Source of the DNA: Curvibacter cyanobacteriorum
GTDB lineage: Bacteria; Pseudomonadota; Gammaproteobacteria; Burkholderiales; Burkholderiaceae_C
Length of the DNA stretch: 64,000 nt
Direction of reading: 5' to 3'
Assembly (NCBI RefSeq): GCF_028649475.1
Contig: NZ_JAQSIP010000005.1
Coordinates: forward strand, 1-64,000
In this document: one piece after another, positions 1 to 9,248 of the stretch
Layout of the letters: the number at the start of each line of letters is the position of its first letter
Position numbering within the stretch: position 1 is the stretch's first letter
Notes under the pieces: generated by a model
Databases searched by the model: none
The model's input: only the letters and a program-made list of their open reading frames with translations
What the model was told of the DNA's origin: nothing
Made by a program: the position numbers and the translations under genes

Positions 1-195
1 CGGAATTGAAGTGAACTTCACTTCTATTCTCATGAGTGTTTAAAGTGCTATGCACTTAGTTCCAAAGAACTTGGCAATCGCCTTCAAACACCCACGCTTA
101 TCGGCTGTATATTTTTAATGAACCAACTACTCAACTCAGTTATTCTTTGCAGAACTTCTTCGCTTTTCGCTTCAGCGCGCTGTAATCAGCGCAGC
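1..195 (-). promoter_or_regulatory. Leader of an rRNA operon (16S gene lies left of the window)
   Basis: Read on the minus strand, this stretch has the look of a betaproteobacterial 16S rRNA leader: an AT-rich boxA-like segment (GTTCATTAAAAATAT, around 109-123), followed by the conserved-looking CAGCCGATAAGCGTGGG block and a short palindrome AAGTGAAGTTCACTT near 9-23. It lies directly downstream of two strong sigma-70 promoters and has no ORF. The 16S gene itself is not in the window, so this is an inference from sequence resemblance remembered from the order, not from rRNA sequence. Confidence 0.75.
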
Positions 196-200
196 CTTAA

Positions 201-230
201 ATTCTAGCACAGTTTTTAAGTAACTGGCAA
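201..230 (-). promoter_or_regulatory. rRNA operon promoter, proximal (P2)
   Basis: On the minus strand a -35 element TTGCCA (225-230) and a -10 element TAGAAT (201-206) are separated by 18 nt. An AT-rich tract just upstream (231-250) could serve as an UP element. It faces the rRNA leader at the left edge. Confidence 0.65.
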
Positions 231-330
231 AACTTTTTAATCTTTTTCTAACTCGCTTCAGTCAATCAAAGTCTTGCAACCCAAACCAACTCACCGCTTG
301 TCAGCCACTGCGTTTTCAGCAGAGCCTCGA

Positions 331-360
331 ATTATATACCGCTTTTTGCGGCACAGTCAA
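331..360 (-). promoter_or_regulatory. rRNA operon promoter, distal (P1)
   Basis: On the minus strand TTGACT (355-360) and a perfect TATAAT (331-336) are separated by 18 nt, with an A-rich upstream tract near 371-380. It stands 130 bp upstream of P2 in the same direction, the usual tandem arrangement for stable RNA operons. The remaining sequence between it and gshB (361-543) holds nothing else I recognise. Confidence 0.7.
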
Positions 361-543
361 CTCGAAGAAGACTTTTTTCTCTCAGCACCTTCAGCAACCA
401 GATCAACCCAAAGAGCCAACCCACCGCCAAACTTGCCAACCACCAGCAGCAACCGAAGCCGCTACCAGAAGGACTGTTTCATCAGTCGAGCCCGCAAGTA
501 TACACAAGATTTTGGGCTCAAGACAAGAGAACGAACCCGAAGC

Positions 544-1506
544 TTAAAAAACCTTCGGGTGACTGGCCACCCAGGCCTCGACCGCATCGGCGTACAAGGC
601 CGGGACATTGCAGCCCGTCTGGTCGTGGATCTCCTGAAAGCAGGTCGGGCTGGTGACGTTGATCTCGGTGACGCAATCACCAATCACATCCACCCCCACC
701 AACAGCAAGCCCCTTTCAATCAGGATCGGACCCAGGTGCTCCGCAATCTCGCGGTCGCGGGCCGACAAGGGGCGGGCCACCCCTTTGCCACCTGCGGCCA
801 GGTTGCCCCGCACTTCCCCGCCTTGCGGGATGCGCGCCAGACAATAGGGCACCGGTTGGCCCCCAATGATCAGCACGCGCTTGTCGCCTTCGGCAATCTC
901 GGGCAAGAAGCGCTGCACCATCACCGACACGGCCCCGTTTTGATTCAGGGTCTCGATGATGCTGCCCAAATTGAGGCCATCACGCCCCACGCGGAAGATG
1001 CCCATGCCCCCCATGCCGTCCAGTGGCTTGAGGATGATGTCGCCATGCTCGGCATGGAACTGGCGGATGTCGGCCGCTTGACGCGTCACCAGCGTGGGGC
1101 CGATCAAATCCGGAAACTCCATGATGGCCAGCTTCTCGGGGTGGTCACGCAAGGCAGCGGGCTTGTTCAGGACACGGGCGCCCTCGCGCTCCGCCTGGCT
1201 CAGCAGGTGGGTGCTGTAGAAATACTCGGCATCGAACGGCGGGTCCTTGCGCATCAGCACCACATCAAAATCCCGCAGGTCACGGGTTTCGGTGGCGCGC
1301 ACCTCAAACCAGGTGTCGGGCTGGCCCGTGAGGTGGATGTGGCGGGCGCCGCCGCGCACCCGCTCGCCGCGCGACCAACGGATGTCGGCCGGTTCACAGG
1401 CCCAGATCTGATGACCCCGGCTTTGCAGCTCGCGCATCATCACAAAGGTGGTGTCCTTGTAGATCTTGAAGCTCTCCAGCGGATCAGCGACAAACAGAAT
1501 ATTCAT
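544..1506 (-). CDS. gshB: Glutathione synthetase
   Basis: Cytoplasmic ATP-grasp enzyme joining gamma-glutamylcysteine to glycine, the second step of glutathione synthesis. The 320-residue product matches the family length (about 316). It opens with MNILFVADPLESF and shows family features such as LMRKDPPFDAEY, the glycine-rich loop KPLDGMGGMGI and the C-terminal EINVTSPTCFQEI. I chose the ATG at 1506 because the first strand begins there; it overlaps the stop codon of the upstream benE-like gene (ATGA), implying translational coupling. The first-step gene gshA lies 3.4 kb upstream on the same strand, with kup and the permease between them. Identification is firm. Confidence 0.97.
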   Translation of the reverse strand: MNILFVADPLESFKIYKDTTFVMMRELQSRGHQIWACEPADIRWSRGERVRGGARHIHLTGQPDTWFEVRATETRDLRDFDVVLMRKDPPFDAEYFYSTHLLSQAEREGARVLNKPAALRDHPEKLAIMEFPDLIGPTLVTRQAADIRQFHAEHGDIILKPLDGMGGMGIFRVGRDGLNLGSIIETLNQNGAVSVMVQRFLPEIAEGDKRVLIIGGQPVPYCLARIPQGGEVRGNLAAGGKGVARPLSARDREIAEHLGPILIERGLLLVGVDVIGDCVTEINVTSPTCFQEIHDQTGCNVPALYADAVEAWVASHPKVF

Positions 1507-2711
1507 GATGCAGTCCTTGTCGGTTCCACCCAGAACCGACCATGTTGAATGAACAAAGCCAGGATGCCGGCGACCACGCCCCAAAAGGCAGACCCCACAT
1601 CCCACAACACCACCCCGCTGAGGGTGACCAAAAACGTGATCAACGCGGCTTCGCGGTGCGGCTCATGGGCCAAGGCCGACGCCAAGCCGCCACCAATCGA
1701 CCCCAGCAAGGCCAAACCGGCGATGGTCGCCACCAGCGCAGTAGGGAAGGCCGACAGCACACTGGTCACCGCCCCCCCAAACAAACCGATCAGGACATAC
1801 AGCAAACCACACACCACGGCGGCGCTGTAACGGCGGGCCGGGTCACGGTGCGCTTCTGGCCCCATGCAAATGGACGCGGTGATGGCGCTCAGGTTCAGTG
1901 CGTAGGCCCCAAATGGGGCCAGAACCAAGGTCACCAAGCCCGTCAGGGTGATGACTTTGGACACCGGGATACCGTCACGCCCGCCGTAGCCGGCCGCCTG
2001 AATGGCCACCACCCCCGGCAGGTTCTGACTGGCCATGGTGACCACAAACAAAGGAATCGCCAAGCTGACCAGGGCGCCGAGGCTGAATTCGGGGGTGATT
2101 AACACGGGCCGGGCCAATTCGAACTGCACGGTGGCCAGACTGAAGTGCCCCAACGCCGACACCCAGCACAAACCGACGGCCAGGGTGATGACCACCGCAT
2201 AACGGGCCAGGTAACGCCGGCTCAGCAAATAGGCGAGCAGCATGGCCACCACCAGGCCCGGCGCCGTCTTGGCCGCAGAGAAGGCCTGCAAACCGAAACG
2301 GGTCAACACCCCCGCCAGCAGGGCCGATGCGATGGCCACCGGGATGCGGTTGAGGGCCCGCTCAAACCAGCCCGTGGCACCAAACAGCACCACCAAGCTG
2401 GCCGACACCAGAAAGGCACCGACCGCCTCGCCCATCGAAAAGCCGCCGCCCAAGCCGGCCGCCGCCAGCACCGCCGCGCCCGGGGTGGACCAGGCCACCA
2501 TGACCGGCCGGCGCCACCACAGCGAGGGCAGCCAGCAGCACAGCCCCATGCCCAAACCCAGGGCCCACATCCAGGACGCGATGACCTGCGGGTCGGCGGT
2601 GAAAGCCTGAGCGGCCTGAAACACCAGGGCCACCGAGCTGGTGAAGCCCACCAGCACCGCCACAAAGCCCGCCGTGAAGGCGGACAGACTCAAATCCTTG
2701 AAAAATCGCAT
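1503..2711 (-). CDS. benE: BenE-family permease
   Basis: 402-residue, very hydrophobic inner-membrane protein with about 10-12 predicted membrane segments. The order and motifs (N-terminal SAFTAGFVAVLVGFTSSVALVFQA, VSKVITLTGLVTLVLAPFGAYALNLSAITASICMG) match the BenE benzoate/proton symporter family within the nucleobase-ascorbate-type fold. Start ATG at 2711 is the first methionine leading into a membrane segment; the reading frame upstream has no membrane or family sequence. The 3' end overlaps gshB by 4 nt. No benzoate catabolism gene lies nearby, so substrate is uncertain; family membership is well supported, benzoate as substrate is only an inference. Confidence 0.85.
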   Translation of the reverse strand: MRFFKDLSLSAFTAGFVAVLVGFTSSVALVFQAAQAFTADPQVIASWMWALGLGMGLCCWLPSLWWRRPVMVAWSTPGAAVLAAAGLGGGFSMGEAVGAFLVSASLVVLFGATGWFERALNRIPVAIASALLAGVLTRFGLQAFSAAKTAPGLVVAMLLAYLLSRRYLARYAVVITLAVGLCWVSALGHFSLATVQFELARPVLITPEFSLGALVSLAIPLFVVTMASQNLPGVVAIQAAGYGGRDGIPVSKVITLTGLVTLVLAPFGAYALNLSAITASICMGPEAHRDPARRYSAAVVCGLLYVLIGLFGGAVTSVLSAFPTALVATIAGLALLGSIGGGLASALAHEPHREAALITFLVTLSGVVLWDVGSAFWGVVAGILALFIQHGRFWVEPTRTAS

Positions 2712-2763
2712 TGGGCCGATTGTGGCACCCCAGCGCAGAACGCGCTGAGGCGCCCACAAGGGC

Positions 2764-4632
2764 TCAGATCTCGATCTTGCTGCCCAATTCCACCACCGAG
2801 TTGCTCGGCAGGTTGAGGAAGTCGGCCGCGCCACTGGCGTTGTGGTGCATCTGGGCGAACAGTTTCTCGCGCCACGGGGCCATGCCGCTGCCAATGGTGG
2901 GGATCACCGTGTCACGCGACAAGAAATAGCTGGTGGTCATGGGATCGAGATCACAGCCACGGCCGCGGATCTGCGCCAGGGCCTTGGGCACATCGGGGTC
3001 GTTCTTGAAGCCGTAGTTGATCACCACCTGCCAGCAGTCATGGCCCAGGGGCTCGACGGTCAGGCGCTTCTCCAGGCCGATCCACGGCACCTCGTGGTTG
3101 CGCACCGTGACGAACAGGTTCTGCTGGTGCAACACCTTGTTGTGCTTGAGGTTGTGCAGCAAGGCGTTGGGCACCGAGCCCGGTTCGGCCGTCATGAAGA
3201 TGGCCGTGCCGTCGACCCGGGTTGGCGGGCTGACAAACACCGCCTCCAAAAAGCTGGGCAGGTCGATGGCATCGGCCCGTTGCTTTTCACTGAGGAGCGC
3301 ACGACCGCGCTTCCAGGTGACCATCAACGAGAAGATGGCACCACCGATCACCAGAGGGAACCAGCCGCCGTCAAGCAGCTTGAGCAGGTTGGAGCCCCAG
3401 AACACCAGGTCAACAATGAAGAAGAACCCGGTCGCACCGACACACAACCACAGCGGGTAGTTCCAGCCGTAGCGGATGACGTAGAAGGTCAGCACGGTGG
3501 TGATCAGCATGTCAGTGCAGACGGCGATGCCGTAGGCGCCCGCCAGGTTGCTGGACGACTTGAACATCACCACGGCCAGAACGATGGCCACGAACAGGCC
3601 CCAGTTCACAAACGGCATGTAGATCTGACCGGTGTCCTTGACGCTGGTGTGCTGGATCTGCAGGCGCGGCAGGTAGCCCAGCTGGATCACCTGCTTGGTG
3701 ACCGAGAAGGCGCCGGAGATCAACGCCTGCGACGCAATCACCGTGGCCATCGTGGCCAGGCCCACCAGCGGCAGCAAGGCCCAGGACGGCGCCATCATGA
3801 AGAAGGGATTGGTCACCGCATCGGGCTTGCTGAGCAGCAGAGCCCCTTGACCAAAATAGTTCAGCGTCAAGGACGGCATGACCACGGCGAACCAGGCCAG
3901 GCGGATCGGCTTCTTGCCGAAGTGACCCATGTCGGCGTACAGCGCCTCGGCCCCAGTCACGCAGAGCACGACGGCCCCCAGGATCACGAAGGTCACCACC
4001 GGGTTGTTGATGATGAACTTGATCGCGTAGTGCGGGCTCAAGGCCCACAGAATCACCGGGTTGCTGGCAATGTGCACCACGCCCAGCAGGGCCACCACGG
4101 CAAACCAGACCAGGGTGATGGGGCCAAAAAACTTGCCAATGCCGCCCGTGCCGCGCTTTTGCACAAAAAACAGGCAGAACAGGATCACCAGGGTCAGCGG
4201 GATCACGTAGCGCTTGAAGGCGGGTGACACCACCTCCAGCCCCTCCACCGCGGACAGCACCGAGATCGCCGGGGTGATGACGCCGTCGCCATAGAACAGG
4301 CAGGTGCCGAAAATCCCCACCAGCAACAGACCACTGCGCAGCTGGGGGCGGTCTTTGACCGATTGCGAGGCCAGTGCCAGCATGGCCACCAGACCACCTT
4401 CGCCGTTGTTGTCGGCCCGCAGCACCAGCACCACGTACTTGATCGAGACGATGACCGTCAGGGTCCAAAAGAAGATGGAGAGGACACCGTAGATGTTGTC
4501 AGGGGTGAACGGGACGTGCCCTGAATGAAACACCTCTTTGACCGCATAGAGCACGCTGGTCCCGATGTCGCCGTAGACGACGCCGATGGCGCCCAGCGTG
4601 AGCGCCGTGAGGGAGGATTTGGAAGCTGACAC
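2764..4632 (-). CDS. kup: Low-affinity potassium uptake protein Kup
   Basis: Inner-membrane K+/H+ symporter of the Kup/HAK/KUP family. The N-terminus shows the family signature [21 protein letters not shown], followed by about 12 membrane segments and a cytoplasmic C-terminal domain of roughly 180 residues. I place the start at the GTG at 4632: it is preceded by GAGGTG six bases upstream and gives exactly 622 residues, the length of the Escherichia coli protein. In-frame TTG (4650) and GTG (4641) starts lie upstream but the first would put the ribosome site inside the coding sequence. It is followed after 52 nt by the BenE-type gene on the same strand. Confidence 0.95.
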   Translation of the reverse strand: MSASKSSLTALTLGAIGVVYGDIGTSVLYAVKEVFHSGHVPFTPDNIYGVLSIFFWTLTVIVSIKYVVLVLRADNNGEGGLVAMLALASQSVKDRPQLRSGLLLVGIFGTCLFYGDGVITPAISVLSAVEGLEVVSPAFKRYVIPLTLVILFCLFFVQKRGTGGIGKFFGPITLVWFAVVALLGVVHIASNPVILWALSPHYAIKFIINNPVVTFVILGAVVLCVTGAEALYADMGHFGKKPIRLAWFAVVMPSLTLNYFGQGALLLSKPDAVTNPFFMMAPSWALLPLVGLATMATVIASQALISGAFSVTKQVIQLGYLPRLQIQHTSVKDTGQIYMPFVNWGLFVAIVLAVVMFKSSSNLAGAYGIAVCTDMLITTVLTFYVIRYGWNYPLWLCVGATGFFFIVDLVFWGSNLLKLLDGGWFPLVIGGAIFSLMVTWKRGRALLSEKQRADAIDLPSFLEAVFVSPPTRVDGTAIFMTAEPGSVPNALLHNLKHNKVLHQQNLFVTVRNHEVPWIGLEKRLTVEPLGHDCWQVVINYGFKNDPDVPKALAQIRGRGCDLDPMTTSYFLSRDTVIPTIGSGMAPWREKLFAQMHHNASGAADFLNLPSNSVVELGSKIEI

Positions 4633-4923
4633 AAAAAACACCTCACCCAAATGGGGGAGGTTCCGTTGCCTGAAGGACCGCTATTGTGCTCCGCTGGCAG
4701 CCACGCGCAAGAAGGCTGGACGCGCGACACCCACCGCCCGAGCGGACGGTGTTGCAGTGCAGCAACTGAAACTCAGGCCACCTTGATGCGCAGCGTGAAT
4801 TGAGGCAGGCGCTGGCGCCTCAGACCGGGCCCCTCATGTCGCCCGTGGGCCGCGCCCTGAAAGGGCCGCCTGCCACAACGCGACGCAGCGGCCCCACCTG
4901 GCGATCGAGCCCGGTCGGAGCGA

Positions 4924-6219
4924 TCAGGTGTAGACCTCGGCGTCGGGGTCGGTGGCTTCGAGCTCGTAACTGCCGGCCAACATGGCCAGTCGGGCCACCA
5001 CCCCGTACATGTAGAAGCGGTTGGGCGCGCTGGCCCCAGGCTTCATGCCGGGCTGGGGCAGGTGGGTGCTGTGCTCGAAGGCCAGCGGGACAAAGCTCGC
5101 CCCCGGGGCGTTGAGGTTCTCGTCCACCCCGCGGTCGGCGTGGATGCGGTAGAAGCCGCCCACCACATAGCGGTCCATCATGTAGACCACGGGCTCGGCC
5201 ACGCTGTCGTTGACGCGCTCGTTGGTCAGCACGCCCTCCTGGATGATCACGTCGTTGACGGTCTGGCCGTCCTTGATGACGCTCATCTTGTTCTTGGTCT
5301 TGCGGTTCAGGCCGTCGAGGTCTTTGACATCGCGCACCGTCATGATGCCCATGCCGTAGGTGCCGTTGTCGGCCTTGACGACCACAAACGGCTTTTCGTG
5401 GATGCCGTATTCCTTGTACTTGCGCTTGATCTTGGTCAGCAGCGCGTCGACGTTGCTGCGCAGGCACTCGAGGCCCTGGTCCTCGGCAAAGTTCACGTCA
5501 CCGCACTTGTTGAACATCGGGTTGATCAGCCAGGGATCGATGCCCAGCAGCTTGCCGAAGCGCTTGCAGATGTCTTCGTAGCTTTGGAAGTGATTGCTCT
5601 TGCGGCGCACCGACCAGCCCGCGTGCAGCGGCGGCAGCAGGTACTGCTCGTGCAGTTCTTCCAGGATGCCCGGGGCTCCGGCCGACAGGTCGTTGTTGAG
5701 CAGGATGGTGCAGGGGTCGAAGTCCTTCAGGCCCAGGCGGCGCTTGCTGCGGATCACGGGTTCGAGGGTCACCTGCTCGCCACCGGGCAGGTCGATCACC
5801 GTCGGCTCCTTGATGTCGGGGCTGATGGAGCCAATGCGCACATTCAACCCGGCCATGTGGAAGATGCGCTTGAGCTGCACCACATTGCTCAGGTAGAAGG
5901 TGTTGCGCGTGTGGTTCTCGGGAATCACCAGCAGGTTCTTGGCCTCGGGACAGATCTTTTCGATCGCTGCCATGGCCGCCTGCACCGCCAGGGGCAGCAT
6001 GTCGGGGGTCAGGTTGTTCCAGCCCCCCGGGTACAGGTTGGTGTCCACCGGCGCCAGCTTGAAGCCCGCGTTGCGGATGTCCACCGAGGTGTAGAAAGGC
6101 GGCGTGTGCTCCATCCACTCCAGCCGGAACCAGCGCTCGATCGCCGGCATCGAGTCGAGGATGCGCTGCTCCAGTTCGTTGATCGGGCCCGTGAGCGCCG
6201 TGATGAGATGCGGAACCAT
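4924..6219 (-). CDS. gshA: Glutamate-cysteine ligase (betaproteobacterial type)
   Basis: 431-residue product that matches the Acidithiobacillus/betaproteobacterial type of GshA rather than the enterobacterial one. It ligates glutamate to cysteine in the cytoplasm, the committed step of glutathione synthesis. Recognisable stretches are VDIRNAGFKLAPVDTNLYPGG near the N-terminus, IPENHTRNTFYL and VVVKADNGTYGMGIMTV. The ATG at 6219 has GAGGG five bases upstream. A small hairpin (GCTCAC / GTGAGC at 6251-6267) lies in its leader, about 30 bp upstream; it could be a weak end for proA or a leader element. No clear terminator is visible in the 291 bp between this gene and kup. Confidence 0.93.
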   Translation of the reverse strand: MVPHLITALTGPINELEQRILDSMPAIERWFRLEWMEHTPPFYTSVDIRNAGFKLAPVDTNLYPGGWNNLTPDMLPLAVQAAMAAIEKICPEAKNLLVIPENHTRNTFYLSNVVQLKRIFHMAGLNVRIGSISPDIKEPTVIDLPGGEQVTLEPVIRSKRRLGLKDFDPCTILLNNDLSAGAPGILEELHEQYLLPPLHAGWSVRRKSNHFQSYEDICKRFGKLLGIDPWLINPMFNKCGDVNFAEDQGLECLRSNVDALLTKIKRKYKEYGIHEKPFVVVKADNGTYGMGIMTVRDVKDLDGLNRKTKNKMSVIKDGQTVNDVIIQEGVLTNERVNDSVAEPVVYMMDRYVVGGFYRIHADRGVDENLNAPGASFVPLAFEHSTHLPQPGMKPGASAPNRFYMYGVVARLAMLAGSYELEATDPDAEVYT

Positions 6220-6344
6220 GCAGGCCCTCGTGCAGAAAGTGAATGAAGAGGCTCACTTCGGGTGAGCGAATCGGCAACACATGGGGGCAGCCAAGCCCTT
6301 TTACAAGGCCTGGGCGAGGCGATTCAGCCGCCCCGCACCGCCCC

Positions 6345-7625
6345 TCAGGAACGCACCTCGCCCTCGCCCAACACCACCCACTTGAGCGAGGTCAGGCCTT
6401 CGAGACCGACCGGGCCGCGCGCGTGGAACTTGTCGGTGCTGATGCCAATCTCGGCCCCCAGGCCGTATTCGAAACCATCGGCAAAACGGGTGCTGGTGTT
6501 GACCATGACGCTCGACGAATCCACCTCGCGCAGGAACCGCTGCGCATGGACATGGTCGCGGGTCAGGATGGCCTCGGTGTGGTGCGAGGAGTAGTGGTTG
6601 ATGTGGGCGATGGCTTCATCCACCCCGGCCACCACCTTGATGCTGATGATCGGCGCCAGGTACTCCTCGAACCAGTCCTGCTCGGTGGCCGGCACCAGGC
6701 GCGCGCCCTCGACCGCGCCGAGCAGTTGCAGGGCCTCGGGGTCGCAGCGCATCTCGACCCCCTTGGCCGCGAACACGGCGCCGATGCGGGGCAAGAAGTC
6801 GGCCGCCACCCCGCGCGCCACCAGCAGGCTCTCGCTGGCATTGCAGGGGCTGTACTTCTGGGTCTTGGCGTTGTCGGTCACACGCACCGCCAAATCCAGG
6901 TCGCAGGGGTCGTCGACGTAGGTGTGGCAGTTGCCGTCCAGGTGCTTGATGACCGGCACTTTGGCTTCGCGGCTGATGCGCTCGATCAGGCCCTTGCCAC
7001 CGCGCGGGATGATCACGTCCACGTACTGCGGCATGGCGATCAACTGGCCCACGGCCTCGCGGTCGGTGGTCTGCACCAGTTGCACCGCGTCTTCGGGCAG
7101 GCCGGCTTCGCGCAGGGCCTGTTGCACCAGGCGGGCCAGGGCCTTGTTGGATTCGATGGCCTCGGAGCCGCCCCGCAGAATGCAGGCATTGCCGCTCTTG
7201 ATCGACAGGCTGGCGGCCTCGATGGTGACGTTGGGGCGGCTCTCAAAAATCATGCCGAACACACCGATCGGCACCCGCATCTGTCCCACGCGGATGCCGC
7301 TGGGCTGCTGCTTGAGGCCTTGCAACTCACCAATCAACTCGGGCATGGACGCCAGTTGCTCACAGCCCTGGGCGCAGGTCTCCAGCACCTGGGGGCTGAG
7401 CTTCAAGCGGTCCACCATCGGGGCCGACAGGCCGGCCGCGGTGGCGCGTTCGAGGTCTCGGGCGTTGTCCACAGCCAGCGCTGCGACGTTGTCACGCAGC
7501 AGGCGGGCCAGGGCTCTGAGGGCTTTGTTCTTGGTCGCGGCAGAGGCCCGGGCCATCTGGGCGGCAGCGGTTTTGGCCTGCAGACCCAGGGTTTGGGTGT
7601 ACTCGGCAACATTTAAGGCGTTCAT
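6345..7625 (-). CDS. proA: Gamma-glutamyl phosphate reductase
   Basis: NADPH-dependent reduction of gamma-glutamyl phosphate to glutamate semialdehyde in proline synthesis. The 426-residue product has the aldehyde-dehydrogenase fold with the family blocks [28 protein letters not shown], and the catalytic cysteine in [11 protein letters not shown]. An ATG six codons upstream (7643) is possible, but MNALNV at 7625 is the usual N-terminal form. A GAGGGC sequence sits too close to either ATG to decide. ProB is not in the window. It lies 54 nt after holA in the same direction. Confidence 0.95.
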   Translation of the reverse strand: MNALNVAEYTQTLGLQAKTAAAQMARASAATKNKALRALARLLRDNVAALAVDNARDLERATAAGLSAPMVDRLKLSPQVLETCAQGCEQLASMPELIGELQGLKQQPSGIRVGQMRVPIGVFGMIFESRPNVTIEAASLSIKSGNACILRGGSEAIESNKALARLVQQALREAGLPEDAVQLVQTTDREAVGQLIAMPQYVDVIIPRGGKGLIERISREAKVPVIKHLDGNCHTYVDDPCDLDLAVRVTDNAKTQKYSPCNASESLLVARGVAADFLPRIGAVFAAKGVEMRCDPEALQLLGAVEGARLVPATEQDWFEEYLAPIISIKVVAGVDEAIAHINHYSSHHTEAILTRDHVHAQRFLREVDSSSVMVNTSTRFADGFEYGLGAEIGISTDKFHARGPVGLEGLTSLKWVVLGEGEVRS

Positions 7626-7679
7626 GCCCTCATTTTGCCGCAAGCGCTCCCGGCGCCGCGGCGGCGGGGCGGCCAGCCC

Positions 7680-8729
7680 TCAGCGGCGGCAGACGGTGCA
7701 GAGCATCAGGGCCAAGCGCTGCAGGGCCTGCCAGTTGTCGCTCGGCCAGTCGGGGCGCTTCAGGCCCTTGACGATGCCGTCCACCGCATGGGCCGCCTGC
7801 AGCAGGCTGGCCAGTTCGTGCTGCGCGATGCGCGGCACCACGCGCTCGAACAAACGCTCGCGCGGGCCCCAGACGCGCTGCTCGCGCAGGGCCATGGGCA
7901 GCGGGCGCCCGTCGGCCACCGCGTCCTTGACCCGCTTGAGCGCCCGGATGTCCTCGGCCAGGGTGTAGTGCACCAGCACCTCGGCCTCGCCCTCGGCGCG
8001 CAGGCCGTCGAGCATGCGCTGCACCCGGCCCACCTTGCCCGACAAGACCGACTCGGACAGCTTGAAGACGTCGTAGCGGGCCACGTTGAGCACCGCGCTC
8101 TCGACTTGCTCGGGCGTCAGCTCGCCGGCGGGGAACAGCAGCGCCAGCTTCTGGATTTCCTGGTGAGCGGCCAGCAGGTTGCCCTCCACCCGGTCGGCAA
8201 AGAACTGCAGCGTGCGTGCGCCCTCTTCGCCGGCCACCACGCGCTGCCCCTGCTGCTGCAAGCGCTGCGCGATCCAGGCCGGCAGCGCCTGACGCTCGAC
8301 GGGCTCGACGCCGAGGGTGACGCCGTTTTGCTCCAGCGCCGTGAACCAAGCGCCGGTGCGGGTGGCCTTGTCGAGGCGCGGCAGGATGAACAAGGTCAAG
8401 GTGCTGTCGTTGCCCTGGGCCGCCTGCGCCAGTTGCTGGATGGCCGGGCTGCCTTCTTTGCCCGGCTTGCCCGAGGGGATGCGCACCTCCACGATCTGGC
8501 GCTCGGCGAACAGGCTCAGCGACCCGCCAGCGGCCAGCACCTCGCTCCAGTCGAAATGGGCGCCCGCCACGGTGTAGCTGCTGCGCTCGGTGTAGCCCTG
8601 GGCCCGCGCGGCGGCACGGATGGCGTCCGCCGCCTCCTGCAGTTGCAGGGGCTCGTCACCGTGCAGGGTGTAGAGCGACCGCAGGCCCTTGGCCAGGTGG
8701 GTGGCGAGTTGCGCGAAAGCGACCTGCAT
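7680..8729 (-). CDS. holA: DNA polymerase III delta subunit
   Basis: Clamp-loader subunit that opens the beta sliding clamp. The 349-residue length fits the family (about 343). Recognisable segments include YTLHGDEPLQLQEAADAIR at the N-terminus, the helical RVEGNLLAAHQEIQKLALL region and the C-terminal collar domain. It follows lptE after 15 nt, the conserved leuS-lptE-holA order found in many gamma- and betaproteobacteria, which supports both assignments. Confidence 0.93.
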   Translation of the reverse strand: MQVAFAQLATHLAKGLRSLYTLHGDEPLQLQEAADAIRAAARAQGYTERSSYTVAGAHFDWSEVLAAGGSLSLFAERQIVEVRIPSGKPGKEGSPAIQQLAQAAQGNDSTLTLFILPRLDKATRTGAWFTALEQNGVTLGVEPVERQALPAWIAQRLQQQGQRVVAGEEGARTLQFFADRVEGNLLAAHQEIQKLALLFPAGELTPEQVESAVLNVARYDVFKLSESVLSGKVGRVQRMLDGLRAEGEAEVLVHYTLAEDIRALKRVKDAVADGRPLPMALREQRVWGPRERLFERVVPRIAQHELASLLQAAHAVDGIVKGLKRPDWPSDNWQALQRLALMLCTVCRR

Positions 8730-8744
8730 GGATGCCGGTCCGCC

Positions 8745-9248
8745 TCAGAGCTCGCGCACCGCCGCCAGGCGCCGCATCAGCTGCTGCACCACGTCGGTCT
8801 GCATGCTCTTGTAGAGCAGCGCTTCTTCGGTCTCCTTGGCCAGGGCCAGGGTTTCGCTGTAGTTGATGTCGCGCTGCTGCAGGATCTCGGTCGGCGGGAT
8901 CAGCTCTTGCCCTTGCAGGGTGCGCAGCTTGAAGCGCAGGCGCACCCGCAGCTGGAACTGCCGCACCTGGCCCGAGGCGTTGAGCGCCACCACCACCTTT
9001 TCACGCTGATCGGACAGCAGGTCCAGGATGACCTGCGCACGCTCCATTTGGCGCGGGTCCTGAATCACTTCGACGCGGTCGGTGGACTCGAGGTTGCGCC
9101 GCAGCTCGATGACCAGAGGCGAGTTGTTCAGCCCGTTGATGAACGCGGTCTGAAACGCGAAGTCGGGGGCCTGGCGCAGCTTGAAGCCGCAGCCGGCCAG
9201 CAGCAGACCCGCGGGCCAGATCAGGGCGGTGCGGCGCTGCATGGTCAA
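8745..9248 (-). CDS. lptE: LPS-assembly lipoprotein LptE
   Basis: 167-residue outer-membrane lipoprotein that plugs the LptD barrel for lipopolysaccharide export. An N-terminal signal peptide ends in a lipobox LLAGC with the modified cysteine at residue 20, followed by GFKLRQAP, a form common at the start of LptE proteins. The start ATG at 9248 overlaps the leuS stop by 4 nt (ATGA), so translation is probably coupled; a second ATG two codons in is an alternative. Position between leuS and holA matches the conserved order. Confidence 0.93.
   Translation of the reverse strand: MTMQRRTALIWPAGLLLAGCGFKLRQAPDFAFQTAFINGLNNSPLVIELRRNLESTDRVEVIQDPRQMERAQVILDLLSDQREKVVVALNASGQVRQFQLRVRLRFKLRTLQGQELIPPTEILQQRDINYSETLALAKETEEALLYKSMQTDVVQQLMRRLAAVREL

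Noticed and set aside
4650-4650. TTG start for kup
   Set aside because: The GAGGTG ribosome site would fall inside the gene; the GTG at 4632 gives the standard 622-residue length.
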